A DNA stretch of 45,227 bases from an uncultured Lactobacillus sp. (GTDB lineage: Bacteria > Bacillota > Bacilli > Lactobacillales > Lactobacillaceae): assembly GCF_947367125.1 (NCBI RefSeq), contig NZ_CANBCQ010000018.1, positions 1 to 45,227 of the forward strand, written 5' to 3'. This document shows positions 24,249 through 34,015 of this stretch, piece after piece. How positions within the stretch are numbered: position 1 is the first letter of the stretch; the number at the start of each line of letters is the position of its first letter. The translations under genes were made by a program, and so were the position numbers. The notes beneath the pieces are model-generated. The model made no database searches and had not been told where the DNA came from. It was given only the letters and a program-made list of their open reading frames with translations.

Positions 24249-25346
24249 ATGAAGGTTTTGCATGTAAATGCTGGTCTAGAAAATGGCGGCGGTTTATCAC
24301 ATATTGTTAATTTGTTGACCGAAGCTAAAAATGAAGGAAAAGATTTTGAACTGTTAACTTTAGCTGAAGGCCCAGTCGCTCAAGCGGCAAGAAATGCCGG
24401 AATTACAACGCATGTTTTGGGTGCTAATAGCCGCTATGATTTGGGCAGTTTACGCAGATTGACCAAGTTTATTAATGACGGACACTATGACATCGTTCAT
24501 ACTCACGGGGCTAGGGCTAACTTATTCTTATCTTTGATTCATAAGCGGATTCAGGCCACTTGGTGCATTACGGTGCATTCTGATCCTTACTTAGATTTTG
24601 CTGGGCATGGTTTATTGGGCAATATTTTTACCAAGCTGAATTTACATGCATTGAGAAAAGCGGACTGTATTTTTGCAGTGACACACCGCTTTGCCAACTT
24701 GTTAATCAAGCAGGCTCATGTGGACAAAAATAAGGTGCATGTCATTTATAACGGTATCTTTTTCCATAGCGATAGTGAAATTCCAGCTAAATATGAGCAT
24801 ACTTACTTCAACATTATTAATGTTGCGCGTACCGAAAAGGTTAAGGGACAGGAATTATTGTTAAAGGCGGTTAAAAAGCTGGATGACCAACATATTCGCC
24901 TGCATATTGCTGGCGACGGTAGTCAGCTTGAGGCCTTGAAGGCCTTGACGCGGCAATTAGATATGGCTCCACAAGTGACTTTTCATGGTTTCATGACGCA
25001 ACATCAACTAAGCGCCTTATACAAGCGGATTGATTTGGCTGTGTTGACTTCATATTCTGAAAGTTTTCCACTTGTGCTTTTAGAAGCAACCGATAATTTA
25101 ATCCCCATTTTATCCACCGATGTTGGTGATATCCATAAGATGATTCCTGGACCAGAATATGGTTTTATAGCCAAGACAGGAGATATCGATTCAATTGCCC
25201 ACGAGATTAATTTAGCGGTGAATAAATCACGTGAAGAATTGCGTAAAATGGCTCATCAAGAAAAGCGTTATGCGGAAGAACATTTTTCTGTCAAAAATCA
25301 ATTGGACGCAATTGAAAAAGTGTATGCAACTTTCGGAGAAAAATAG
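24249..25346 (+). CDS. GT4-family glycosyltransferase
   Basis: 365 residues from the ATG at 24249. GT-B fold: N-terminal NAGLENGGGLSHIVNLL and HTHGARAN, C-terminal NVARTEKVKGQELLLKAVKKL, and the GT4 E-x7-E region SYSESFPLVLLEA. The nearest ribosome site, AAGAAGGG, is 18 bases from the ATG, so a non-standard start further upstream is possible. Substrate unknown; context with tagA and tagD suggests wall-polymer or surface-polysaccharide assembly. Confidence 0.85.
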   Translation: MKVLHVNAGLENGGGLSHIVNLLTEAKNEGKDFELLTLAEGPVAQAARNAGITTHVLGANSRYDLGSLRRLTKFINDGHYDIVHTHGARANLFLSLIHKRIQATWCITVHSDPYLDFAGHGLLGNIFTKLNLHALRKADCIFAVTHRFANLLIKQAHVDKNKVHVIYNGIFFHSDSEIPAKYEHTYFNIINVARTEKVKGQELLLKAVKKLDDQHIRLHIAGDGSQLEALKALTRQLDMAPQVTFHGFMTQHQLSALYKRIDLAVLTSYSESFPLVLLEATDNLIPILSTDVGDIHKMIPGPEYGFIAKTGDIDSIAHEINLAVNKSREELRKMAHQEKRYAEEHFSVKNQLDAIEKVYATFGEK

Positions 25347-25425
25347 TTTTGAAAATAGCCAAGGGCCAGTAATGGCTGTATAATTAAAAACGAAATTATT
25401 AATTTTTAATGACAGAAAGAGAACT

Positions 25426-26904
25426 ATGTTTTATCCAGAATTAGACAAAGACGATTCTTTGGCTTTACACACTGATTTATACGAAATTAACATGATGTAT
25501 ACCTATTTCAAAAAGGGGATTGCGGATCGTAATGCCGTTTTTGAAGCTTTTTATCGCAACGAGCCTTTTGGTAACGGTTATGCTGTTTACGCTGGCTTAT
25601 CGCACATCATTGAATATTTAAAGAATTTAAGATTTAAAGAAAGTGACCTGCAATACCTTAAAGAAAAGGAAGGTTACGATGACGACTTTATTGATTATTT
25701 GCGCAATTTTAAGTTAAAACTTAATATTCGGTCAATGAAGGAAGGAGAATTGGTTTTTGCTAACGAACCAATTTTGCAAGTTGAAGGTCCTTTGGCCCAA
25801 GGACAATTGGTTGAAACAGCTATTTTAAACATCCTTAACTTTCAAACTTTATTGGCAACCAAGGCAGCTAGAATTAAATTAGCGGTTCAAGATGATGGCT
25901 TAATGGAATTTGGTTCACGCCGTGCTCAAGAGACTGATGCGGCTATCTGGGGTGCACGGGCCGCTTATATTGGTGGTTTTGATTCAACCAGTAACGTTCG
26001 CGCTGGCAAATTGTTTGGTATTCCAATTTCCGGAACGCATGCGCATGCCTTAGTTGAAGCTTTTGGCAGTGAATATGAAGCCTTTAAGGCTTATGCCGAA
26101 ACGCACAAGAACTGTGTTTTCTTAGTTGATACTTATGATACAGTTCGTAGTGGTGTGCCTAATGCGATTAAGGTTGCTAATGAAATGGGCGACAAGATTA
26201 ACTTCTTAGGCGTGCGGATTGATTCTGGCGACATGGCTTATATTTCTAAGCAAGTGCGCAAAGAATTAGATGATGCTGGCTATCCAGATGCCAAGATTTT
26301 CGCTTCTAATGACCTTGATGAAAACACGATTACTAACTTAAAGATGCAAGGTGCTAAAATCGATGTCTGGGGTATTGGGACTAAGTATATTACTGCTTAT
26401 GACCAGCCTGCTCTAGGTGCTGTTTATAAGTTAGTGGCCATGGAAGATGAATTAGGTGCAATGCGCGATACTTTGAAGATTTCTTCTAATGCGATTAAGG
26501 TTTCTACTCCAGGTAAAAAGCAAGTCTGGCGCATTAGTGCTAATACGGCTAAGAAAAATGAGGGTGATTGGGTATCACGTGATAATGAAGACCCACGCAA
26601 GTTTGATGCGCTCTTTATGTTCCACCCACAATATACTTATATCAATAAGGTAGTTACAGATTATACGGCGATTCCACTTTTGCATGATATTTTCAAAGAT
26701 GGAAAATTGGTTTATGAGCAACCTAGCCTTAATGAAATTAAAAAGTTCTGTGCCTCCAACCTTGATGGCTTGTGGGATGAATATAAGCGTAGCTTGAATC
26801 CACAAGAGTATCCAGTTGATTTGTCACAAAACTTATATGAATCCAAGCTTGATTTGATTCAAGATATTCGACGTAAGATTAGAGAAAGAAGCATTGGTCG
26901 ATGA
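25426..26904 (+). CDS. pncB: Nicotinate phosphoribosyltransferase
   Basis: 492 residues, full length for the bacterial family. N-terminal [15 protein letters not shown], central [28 protein letters not shown] and the [15 protein letters not shown] block with the phosphorylated His region, then [13 protein letters not shown]. It converts nicotinate and PRPP to NaMN in NAD salvage. A TATAAT lies at 25379-25384. Its stop overlaps the nadE start by four bases (ATGA), so the two are coupled. Confidence 0.94.
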   Translation: MFYPELDKDDSLALHTDLYEINMMYTYFKKGIADRNAVFEAFYRNEPFGNGYAVYAGLSHIIEYLKNLRFKESDLQYLKEKEGYDDDFIDYLRNFKLKLNIRSMKEGELVFANEPILQVEGPLAQGQLVETAILNILNFQTLLATKAARIKLAVQDDGLMEFGSRRAQETDAAIWGARAAYIGGFDSTSNVRAGKLFGIPISGTHAHALVEAFGSEYEAFKAYAETHKNCVFLVDTYDTVRSGVPNAIKVANEMGDKINFLGVRIDSGDMAYISKQVRKELDDAGYPDAKIFASNDLDENTITNLKMQGAKIDVWGIGTKYITAYDQPALGAVYKLVAMEDELGAMRDTLKISSNAIKVSTPGKKQVWRISANTAKKNEGDWVSRDNEDPRKFDALFMFHPQYTYINKVVTDYTAIPLLHDIFKDGKLVYEQPSLNEIKKFCASNLDGLWDEYKRSLNPQEYPVDLSQNLYESKLDLIQDIRRKIRERSIGR

Positions 26905-27731
26905 GAGAATTACAAAAAGAAATTATTGCTTATGAACATGTTTTACCAGAAATTGATACTAAAAAAGAAATTAGACGATCAATTGATTTTTTGAAAGATT
27001 ATCTAAAAGCTAATCCATTTCTTAAGTCATATGTTTTAGGGATTTCTGGCGGTCAAGATTCAACTTTGACTGGTAAGTTGTGTCAGATGGCAATTGAAGA
27101 AATGCGTGAGGAAACTGGTGATGATTCTTATCAATTTATCGCTGTTCGCTTGCCATATGGTGTTCAAGCTGATGCTCAAGACGCTGCCGATGCGGTTGCC
27201 TTTCAAAAACCAGATCAAGATTTGATCGTAAATATTAAGGAACCAGTTGATGCCATGGTGAAGGTCGTTGAAGCCACTGGCCAAAAGATTACTGATTTTA
27301 ATAAGGGGAATATTAAGGCTCGTCAAAGAATGGTTGTGCAATATGCCATTGCCGGTGCTAACAAGGGTGCAGTTGTGGGAACTGACCATGCGGCAGAAAA
27401 CTTCAGTGGTTTTTACACTAAGTTCGGTGACGGCGCAGCTGATTTAACGCCATTGTTCCGTTTAGACAAGCGTCAAGGTAAGATGCTTTTGAAAGAACTT
27501 GGCTGTCCATCTCACCTTTATGAAAAGGCTCCGACAGCTGACCTTGAAGAAGAAAAGCCAGACTTGCCTGATGAAGTTGCTTTGGGCGTAACTTACCAAG
27601 AGATCGATGACTACCTTGAAGGCAAGGAAGTTAGCGATAAAGCAGCTGATCAAATTGAAAAATTATGGAATAAGAGTAAACACAAGCGTCATTTGCCAGT
27701 TACTGTTTTTGACGATTTTTACAAAAAGTAA
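26901..27731 (+). CDS. nadE: NH3-dependent NAD+ synthetase
   Basis: 276 residues, short ammonia-dependent form without a glutaminase domain. PP-loop SGGQDST at 49-55, [39 protein letters not shown] and the KAPTADLE block. It amidates NaAD to NAD+, the final step after PncB in niacin salvage. Coupled with pncB by a four-base overlap. Confidence 0.95.
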   Translation: MRELQKEIIAYEHVLPEIDTKKEIRRSIDFLKDYLKANPFLKSYVLGISGGQDSTLTGKLCQMAIEEMREETGDDSYQFIAVRLPYGVQADAQDAADAVAFQKPDQDLIVNIKEPVDAMVKVVEATGQKITDFNKGNIKARQRMVVQYAIAGANKGAVVGTDHAAENFSGFYTKFGDGAADLTPLFRLDKRQGKMLLKELGCPSHLYEKAPTADLEEEKPDLPDEVALGVTYQEIDDYLEGKEVSDKAADQIEKLWNKSKHKRHLPVTVFDDFYKK

Positions 27732-27735
27732 AGAC

Positions 27736-27764
27736 TTGTAGATAATTAAACTTTTGCTTATAAT
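27736..27764 (+). promoter_or_regulatory. Promoter of the riboswitch-ATPase unit
   Basis: TTGTAG (27736-27741), 17 bases, TATAAT (27759-27764). Predicted start near 27771, two bases before the P1 stem of the riboswitch. Confidence 0.75.
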
Positions 27765-27772
27765 TGACTTGT

Positions 27773-27862
27773 CATAAGGGAGTAACAGCAACTGCTTGCG
27801 ATAAACTCAACAGCCGAAGAATAGTGATACTTCTGGGTTTATCTTAATTTGTGAGACTTATG
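27773..27862 (+). ncRNA. yybP-ykoY family (Mn2+-sensing) riboswitch aptamer
   Basis: P1 is CATAAG (27773-27778) with CTTATG (27857-27862). The conserved metal-binding stretch is GGGAGTAACAGC, then an arm ATAAAC/GTTTAT (27801-27806 with 27837-27842) containing TCAACAGCCGAAG and CTTCTGGG. These are the hallmark segments of the yybP-ykoY class, which binds Mn2+ and turns on exporters. In Lactococcus the same class controls a P-type ATPase, as here. Confidence 0.85.
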
Positions 27863-27888
27863 TGCTACAAGCATGTAAGTCTCTTTTT
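27853..27888 (+). terminator. Riboswitch-controlled terminator
   Basis: GAGACTTATGTGC (27853-27865) pairs over 13 bp (two G-U) with GCATGTAAGTCTC (27871-27883), five-base loop, five T residues. The 5' arm contains CTTATG, the 3' strand of aptamer P1, so P1 and terminator are mutually exclusive. Metal binding should favour read-through. Confidence 0.88.
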
Positions 27889-27906
27889 GTTTTGAGGAGA
27901 GGAAAA

Positions 27907-30576
27907 ATGGCTAAGAAATACTATGTCGAGTCAATTCCCGACACTGAAAAAGACCTTAACACGTCTGTCAAAGATGGGTTAAGTGCTAGCGATGCCAAAG
28001 CTAGGTTAGAAAAGTATGGACCTAATGCACTTGCTTCCAAGAAAAAGCAAAGCATGTTCATGCGTTTTATTGATCAATTCAAAGATTTTATGATCATTGT
28101 TTTGATCATTGCCGCAATTTTATCTGGTGTAGTCGCCCATGAATGGACTGATGCCGCGATTATTATGATTGTGGTCATCTTGAATGCGATTTTAGGTGTG
28201 ATTCAAGAGGCACGCTCAGAAGCAGCGATCGATGCCTTAAAAGAGATGGCAACGCCAGATGCGCATGTGCGACGAGATGATACAATTGTGACAATTCCAA
28301 GTACTGAATTAGTTCCGGGTGATATTGTTTTATTGGAAGCTGGGGACGTAGTTCCAGCTGATTTGCGTTTGAATCAAGCCCATAGTTTAAAAATTGAAGA
28401 ATCAGCTTTAACTGGTGAATCAGTTCCTGTTGAAAAACAGGCTAAAACCTTAGAGGACGAAGATATCGCCTTAGCTGACCGGGTGAACATGGCCTATTCC
28501 AACACCAACGTTACTTATGGCCGTGGCGAAGGAATTGTTACGACAACTGGGATGCACACTGAAGTCGGCAAAATTGCAACCATGCTGAATAATGCCGATG
28601 AAACTGATACCCCTTTGAAGCGGAATTTGAATCAACTTGGTAAGACTTTAACCATTATGATCTTGGCAATCTGTGTGATTGTCTTTATCGTTGGGGTGCT
28701 CAAGACTAACCCAGCTGAACGTAATTCTACATTAATGATTAATATGTTCTTAGTGGCTGTATCTTTGGCCGTAGCCGCAATTCCAGAAGGGTTGCCAGCA
28801 ATTGTGACGATTATTTTAGCCTTAGGAACGCAGACGATGGCTAAGCACAAGGCAATTGTGCGTAAATTGCCAGCTGTTGAAACTTTAGGGGCAACCGATA
28901 TTATTTGTTCTGATAAGACTGGTACTTTAACGCAAAATCGGATGACGGTCGAAAAGGTCTTTTATGACAGTAAATTGCATGACAATAGTGAAACAATTAC
29001 TGGCACTAATCCAGCTTTGCTAGCCATGACTTTAGCTAATGACACTAAGATTGAAAATGGTGGCGACTTGCTAGGTGATCCAACTGAAACGGCTTTGATC
29101 CAATTTGCCTTTGATCAAAATATCGATGTGAATGACTTGCTTGAGCAATACAAGCGGGTACAAGAAGTACCATTTGATTCAGATCGAAAACTGATGAGTA
29201 CAGTTAATAAGGATGGCGCACAATACTTTGTTGCAGTTAAAGGTGCACCAGATATGTTATTAAAGCGAGTAACCCAGATTGAGCACAACGGTCAAGTAGA
29301 GCCGATTACAGCTGAGCAAAAGCAAAGTATTTTAGCGCAAAACAAACAGATGGCTCAACAGGCTTTACGGGTCTTAGGTTTAGCATATAAGAAAGTAGAT
29401 CAATTATATGATGATCCAACGACTGACAATGTTGAGCAAGATCTAATTTTTGCTGGGTTGGTCGGTATGATTGATCCAGAGCGTGGCGAAGCAAAGGCTG
29501 CGGTGGCTGAAGCCAAAAGTGCTGGCATCCGTACCGTAATGATCACTGGTGATCACCAAACTACGGCCCAAGCAATTGCTGAACGACTTGGGATTATTGA
29601 AAAGGGGCAAGATAAGCGCGTTTTAACTGGAGCTGAACTTGATCAATTAAGTGATGATTACTTTAAACAGCATGTTAGTGACTACAGCGTTTATGCCCGC
29701 GTTTCGCCGGAGCATAAGGTAAGAATTGTTAAAGCATGGCAGGCAAATGACAAGATCGTGGCCATGACCGGTGATGGTGTTAACGATGCCCCAAGTTTGA
29801 AGCAAGCTGATATCGGTATTGGCATGGGTATTACTGGGACTGAAGTTTCTAAGGGTGCCAGTGACATGATCTTGGCTGATGATAACTTTGCGACGATTGT
29901 TGAAGCTGTTAAGCAAGGGCGGAAAGTTTTCAGTAATATTCAAAAGGCCATTCTTTACTTAATGAGTTGTAACGTCGGCGAAGTTTTAACTGTCTTTATG
30001 ATGACGATGCTTGGTTGGGATATTTTGGCCCCAGTGCAATTGTTGTGGATTAACTTAGTAACTGATACCTTGCCAGCGATTGCTTTAGGGGTTGAACCAG
30101 TTGAAAAAGGTATTATGAAACGCAAGCCGCGGGGCAAGAAGTCGAACTTCTTCAGTGGTGGTGTCGCTAGCTCAATCATTTATCAAGGTGTTTTAGAAGG
30201 CGTATTAGTTTTAGGGGCTTACCAATTGGGCCTTCATGTGGGACCACACGTTGATAATCTGGCTTTGCAACACGGGGATGCTTTAACCATGGCCTTTTTG
30301 ACCTTAGGTTTAATTCAATTATTCCATGCCATTAATTCTAAGCACGTTCACCAATCAATCTTTAGTGCTGGTACGTTTGCTAATAAGTGGTTTAACGGTG
30401 CGATTATTATTGCAGCCTTGATTATGGCGGCAGTAGAATTGCCATTTATGACTAAATTCTTTGATGTGACTGAACTTGATGGTGGACAATGGCTAGTTGT
30501 CTTAGTAGCCGGAATTTGCATGATTTTAATTGTCGAAATCGTCAAATTTATCCAAAGAAGAATGGGTAAAGAATAA
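27907..30576 (+). CDS. P-type cation ATPase, Ca2+-ATPase-like; likely Mn2+/Ca2+ exporter
   Basis: 889 residues from the ATG at 27907 with ribosome site GAGGAGAGG; the in-frame starts upstream lie in the terminator. N-terminal cation-ATPase domain, actuator TGES (ALTGESVPVE), membrane PEGLPAIV in M4, phosphorylated Asp336 in CSDKTGTLT, TGDGVNDAPSLKQADIGIGMG hinge, and M5-M10 with NLVTDTLPAIALG. This is the P2A type of Ca2+/Mn2+ pumps. The Mn2+ riboswitch upstream argues for Mn2+ export, as for YoaB of Lactococcus. Single-gene unit. Confidence 0.92.
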   Translation: MAKKYYVESIPDTEKDLNTSVKDGLSASDAKARLEKYGPNALASKKKQSMFMRFIDQFKDFMIIVLIIAAILSGVVAHEWTDAAIIMIVVILNAILGVIQEARSEAAIDALKEMATPDAHVRRDDTIVTIPSTELVPGDIVLLEAGDVVPADLRLNQAHSLKIEESALTGESVPVEKQAKTLEDEDIALADRVNMAYSNTNVTYGRGEGIVTTTGMHTEVGKIATMLNNADETDTPLKRNLNQLGKTLTIMILAICVIVFIVGVLKTNPAERNSTLMINMFLVAVSLAVAAIPEGLPAIVTIILALGTQTMAKHKAIVRKLPAVETLGATDIICSDKTGTLTQNRMTVEKVFYDSKLHDNSETITGTNPALLAMTLANDTKIENGGDLLGDPTETALIQFAFDQNIDVNDLLEQYKRVQEVPFDSDRKLMSTVNKDGAQYFVAVKGAPDMLLKRVTQIEHNGQVEPITAEQKQSILAQNKQMAQQALRVLGLAYKKVDQLYDDPTTDNVEQDLIFAGLVGMIDPERGEAKAAVAEAKSAGIRTVMITGDHQTTAQAIAERLGIIEKGQDKRVLTGAELDQLSDDYFKQHVSDYSVYARVSPEHKVRIVKAWQANDKIVAMTGDGVNDAPSLKQADIGIGMGITGTEVSKGASDMILADDNFATIVEAVKQGRKVFSNIQKAILYLMSCNVGEVLTVFMMTMLGWDILAPVQLLWINLVTDTLPAIALGVEPVEKGIMKRKPRGKKSNFFSGGVASSIIYQGVLEGVLVLGAYQLGLHVGPHVDNLALQHGDALTMAFLTLGLIQLFHAINSKHVHQSIFSAGTFANKWFNGAIIIAALIMAAVELPFMTKFFDVTELDGGQWLVVLVAGICMILIVEIVKFIQRRMGKE

Positions 30577-30594
30577 AGTTTGGCAAAAATACAG

Positions 30595-30626
30595 AAAAAA
30601 GCTTGAGTTTGCTCAAGCTTTTTTTA
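30595..30626 (+). terminator. ATPase gene terminator
   Basis: AGCTTGAG/CTCAAGCT (30600-30607 with 30612-30619) extended by A-T pairs, followed by a T-run; may be bidirectional. Confidence 0.93.
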
Positions 30627-30669
30627 TATTCTTAATTGTAAGAATATTTTTAAGGAAGTTTTTTAATTA

Positions 30670-31824
30670 ATGAAGAGTTTTTTATTCCGTCTTTATTTAG
30701 CTTGGATGAAATTTTGGTCCCGCTTTACTACCATGGAAAATAATAATATTGTGGTCTTAAATGGATCAGGCCGGTCCGGTTCTAATGGCTATGCTTTTTA
30801 TAAATGGCTCCAGTTAAATCATCCTGAGTATAACGTTACGTTAGTTGAGCCTTGGCCTTCATCACATTTGAAGTGGGAAACTTGGCAAAAAATTGGTGCT
30901 GCCCGTTATGTAATTACCACGCACCAACCTTTTAAAGTACGCAAGCATCAGATCAATGTGCAATTGTGGCATGGTGTGCCGCTCAAGCGGATGGGGATTA
31001 TGGCGAATAATACTAAGCGCCGTGATAATCAGCGCAATGAAAAACTATGGCATAAAAATACAGATATTGTTGCTTCAAGTTCTGATTTATATGAAACCTT
31101 GATGAGTGCCTGCATGGCAATTGAAACTAAAAAATATCACAAGTTAGGATTTCCGCGCTTAGATTTGCTTACTAAACCAGTAATTTCCAAAAAGCAATTA
31201 TTAGCTGACTTATTTAAAACAGAAGATGAACAAGCTAAAATTGGAATTTATATGCCAACTTTTCGCTATGAACTAGAAGATAAAACGATTATGGAAAAGA
31301 TTAGGGAAGGAAACTTCTTTGCTTTTCAAGATTTTGATGGCGAGAAATTAAATGCGGAATTAAAAAAGCGACACCAATATTTGATCGTAAAGCTTCATCC
31401 CTATGAGATGCGCTTATTTGCTAACTTTAAAAGCAACTACTCCAATATTGCCTTTATGAATAATGACTATTTGTTTGATCATAACTATGATTTACATGAG
31501 TTATTAGGTGATACCGATTTCTTGATGACCGACTTTTCATCAATTTACTTTGACTATTTGCATTTGAACAAACCAATTATTTTTGTAACCAACTTTTTAA
31601 CCCAATATGAAAAAACGCGTGGCTTATTAATGGGGCCGTATGCGGAAATTACGCCAGGAATTAATGTTAATTCTGAAGCGGAATTGATTAACAACTTAGA
31701 TCACTTAGATAACCAACAATTGGCCAATCGCCGGCTTTACTGGCTGCATTTGACCAATCAAGTGCACGGTGATTCATATTGTGAGAATGTCTTTAACTAT
31801 ATGACCCAGGAATATCGAGGTTAG
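30670..31824 (+). CDS. CDP-glycerol glycerophosphotransferase family protein
   Basis: 384 residues. The Glyphos_transf core is present: LWHGVPLKRMG (about 98-108), ASSSDLYETLMSACM, YHKLGFPRLDLL, GIYMPTFRYE, KLHPYEMR and DFLMTDFSSIYFDYLHLNKPIIFV. Members (TagB/TagF and related) move glycerol-phosphate from CDP-glycerol to teichoic acid or polysaccharide chains at the inner membrane face. Whether this is a primase, polymerase or decorating enzyme is not clear; at 384 residues it is nearer TagB-type than full-length TagF. It leads a three-gene run with one- and two-base gaps. Confidence 0.88.
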   Translation: MKSFLFRLYLAWMKFWSRFTTMENNNIVVLNGSGRSGSNGYAFYKWLQLNHPEYNVTLVEPWPSSHLKWETWQKIGAARYVITTHQPFKVRKHQINVQLWHGVPLKRMGIMANNTKRRDNQRNEKLWHKNTDIVASSSDLYETLMSACMAIETKKYHKLGFPRLDLLTKPVISKKQLLADLFKTEDEQAKIGIYMPTFRYELEDKTIMEKIREGNFFAFQDFDGEKLNAELKKRHQYLIVKLHPYEMRLFANFKSNYSNIAFMNNDYLFDHNYDLHELLGDTDFLMTDFSSIYFDYLHLNKPIIFVTNFLTQYEKTRGLLMGPYAEITPGINVNSEAELINNLDHLDNQQLANRRLYWLHLTNQVHGDSYCENVFNYMTQEYRG

Positions 31825-31825
31825 G

Positions 31826-33256
31826 ATGCGTAAAACATTTTTAAATATCTTATATAATGCGGTTTACCAGATTTTTATTGTTTTGGTCCCGTTAATTACG
31901 GTGCCGTATTTGTCACGGGTTTTGGGGCCAAAAACTTATGGAATTTACAGCAGTGTTAACAACACGGTCCAGTTTTTGATGATCTTTTGTATTTTGTCGG
32001 TATCCTATGTCGGGATGCGGACGATTTCTAGAACGCGTACTTATGGTACGCCTAAGGAATTAACGCAAGCCTTTTGGGGGCTTTGGTACTTTCAAGGGAT
32101 TGCCGGGATTATCACAATTACGCTGACAGTACTAATTGCTACATTTTTTCATGTGCAATACTGGTTCTATCTTTTATTAATGGTACCGTATTTAATTTCG
32201 GCACAAGTTGATATTTCCTGGTTCTTTCAAGGGTTAGCTGACTTCGGCCGGGTCGTTTTGAAAAATACGGCAGTTAAATTAGTCAGCGTCGTTTTGATTT
32301 TGCTCTGGGTAAAATCACCAGCTGACTTGTGGAAATATTTGTTAATTATGTCAGTGTCAACCATGCTTGGCTCTTTTGTCTTTTGGTTTGATATTCACCG
32401 CTATGTTGGCAAGCCAGTGGCGCACTTTTATAAATTTAAGAAAACGGCGATTGCGATTGGAACTTTGATGATTCCCCAGATTGCCACGCAAATTTACACT
32501 TCCTTGGATAAGCCAATCTTGGGCTGGTTTTCTAATTCGACGCAGGTTTCTTTTTATGATAATTCACAGCGTATTTCTAACATGGTTTTGGGCGTGATTA
32601 CTAGTATTTCGCTGGTTATTATGCCTAAGATGGCGAGTGAAGGCAAAAAGGCGCAAAAGATAGTGATGAAAAAATCGCTAGAAGCAACGGTGATGCTAGG
32701 AACGCTTTTTGCGGTAATTATTATGGCGAATACGAAACAATTTGTACCATTTTTCTTTGGTAATAAATATATTCCGATGACGCCGTTAATGTTTTGGTTT
32801 ACTTTGACGATTATCATGATTCCAACCGGTGGTGTTTTTGCCAATCAATTTGCCCTAGCTAACCAACGTGATAAGGACTATGCTTTTCCGGTAGTTATTG
32901 GAGCGATCTTAGAAATTGTGCTCAGTTATCTACTGGATCGGCCATATGGCGCGGTAGGAGCGATGATTGCAATTTTAATTACCGAAGCAGTCGTTTTAGT
33001 TTTGCGGCTGTGGGTGGTTCGTGATGGCTATCAATTTACCTACGTATTCCATGATGTACCTAAGTATTTTTTGATCGCGATCATTACTTTGGCAATCGGT
33101 ATGGTCATGCCTAATTTGATTCCTTCCGCGTTTTTCAATATGGCGGCTAAATCAATTATTATGTTGGTAATTTATGTTGGATTGATGTTTTTATTAAAGT
33201 TGGATTTCAACGAAGATATTGTCAAATTAGTCAAGAATTTCTTTAAACGAGGTTAA
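31826..33256 (+). CDS. Polysaccharide flippase (Wzx / PST family)
   Basis: 476 residues, about 12-14 predicted membrane segments beginning FLNILYNAVYQIFIVLVPLITVPYLSRVLGP, the standard N-terminus of Wzx-like repeat-unit flippases (MATE/MOP superfamily). The ILGWFSNSTQVSFYDNSQRI stretch is also typical. It starts one base after the preceding transferase stop. It would move a lipid-linked saccharide across the membrane. A complete polymerase (Wzy) is not seen here. Confidence 0.9.
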   Translation: MRKTFLNILYNAVYQIFIVLVPLITVPYLSRVLGPKTYGIYSSVNNTVQFLMIFCILSVSYVGMRTISRTRTYGTPKELTQAFWGLWYFQGIAGIITITLTVLIATFFHVQYWFYLLLMVPYLISAQVDISWFFQGLADFGRVVLKNTAVKLVSVVLILLWVKSPADLWKYLLIMSVSTMLGSFVFWFDIHRYVGKPVAHFYKFKKTAIAIGTLMIPQIATQIYTSLDKPILGWFSNSTQVSFYDNSQRISNMVLGVITSISLVIMPKMASEGKKAQKIVMKKSLEATVMLGTLFAVIIMANTKQFVPFFFGNKYIPMTPLMFWFTLTIIMIPTGGVFANQFALANQRDKDYAFPVVIGAILEIVLSYLLDRPYGAVGAMIAILITEAVVLVLRLWVVRDGYQFTYVFHDVPKYFLIAIITLAIGMVMPNLIPSAFFNMAAKSIIMLVIYVGLMFLLKLDFNEDIVKLVKNFFKRG

Positions 33257-33258
33257 TC

Positions 33259-33957
33259 ATGATTCCAAAAACGGTTCACTATGTGTGGGTGGGACATAAC
33301 CCGAAGAGTAAGATTATTCAAGAGTGTATTGCCACTTGGGAGAAAAATCTGCCTGATTACAAATTTATTGAGTGGAATGAAGATAATTTCAATATGCATG
33401 AAAATAAGTATATTGAGCAGGCATATGCAGCTAAAAAATGGGCCTTTGTCTCAGATTATATTCGAGCCCGGGCGATTTATGAGCAGGGCGGGATTTATTT
33501 AGATACTGATGTGCGTGTAATTGATGATCTAACACCGCTACTTAATGATCGGGCTTTTATTGGTTTTGAAAATAATAACTATCTTTCTGCGGCTATTTTT
33601 GGGGCAGAAAAAGGACATCCTTTCATGCAGGATATTTTAAATTATTATCAAGATCGTAATTTTGAATTTGATGCTAACAATCAAATGGCTGGTGTAAATA
33701 GTGTTTCAGTTACTGATATGTTGCTTGATAAATATGGCTTAAAAATTGGTAACCAGGAGCAAATGCTTAAAGAGGGGATTCATGTTTATCCTGATGGCGT
33801 TTTATGCAATCCTTCTAAAGATTCTAAGTCAGTTCATTTGTTTACCGGAACCTGGATGAATGGCAAGCAGTCTTGGAAACACAAGCTTGTCTTAGATTTA
33901 AAACGGCATATTAACACTCCTAGGGGTGCAGGATTATATGCCAAAATTTTTAGATAA
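33259..33957 (+). CDS. GT32-like glycosyltransferase (DXD sugar-binding region)
   Basis: 232 residues. IPKTVHYVWVG at the start, FVSDYIRARAIYEQGGIYLDTDVRV with the metal/nucleotide-sugar DXD as Asp82-x-Asp84, then FENNNYLSAAIFGAEKGHPF. This is the OCH1/GT32 'Gly_transf_sug' type found in capsule and EPS clusters. Two bases after the flippase, so co-transcribed. Product linkage unknown. Confidence 0.88.
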   Translation: MIPKTVHYVWVGHNPKSKIIQECIATWEKNLPDYKFIEWNEDNFNMHENKYIEQAYAAKKWAFVSDYIRARAIYEQGGIYLDTDVRVIDDLTPLLNDRAFIGFENNNYLSAAIFGAEKGHPFMQDILNYYQDRNFEFDANNQMAGVNSVSVTDMLLDKYGLKIGNQEQMLKEGIHVYPDGVLCNPSKDSKSVHLFTGTWMNGKQSWKHKLVLDLKRHINTPRGAGLYAKIFR

Positions 33958-33961
33958 GAAG

Positions 33962-33992
33962 AAACAGTGAGATTAATTTCTTGCTGTTTTTT
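33962..33992 (+). terminator. Terminator after the GT32 gene
   Basis: AAACAG...CTGTTT extended inward by GAGA/TCTT with two G-U pairs, followed by a T-run. Confidence 0.75.
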
Positions 33993-34008
33993 AGTTAAAG
34001 GCTAAAAT
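33981..34008 (+). promoter_or_regulatory. Candidate promoter of the SprT-like gene
   Basis: TTGCTG (33981-33986), 16 bases, TAAAAT (34003-34008). The predicted start is about 34014-34016, at the ATG itself, and the -35 lies in the preceding terminator. Confidence 0.5.
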
Positions 34009-34015
34009 ACTAACC

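Noticed and set aside
27862..27906. N-terminal extension of the P-type ATPase
   Set aside because: It lies in the riboswitch terminator; GAGGAGAGG and the ATG at 27907 fit the real start.
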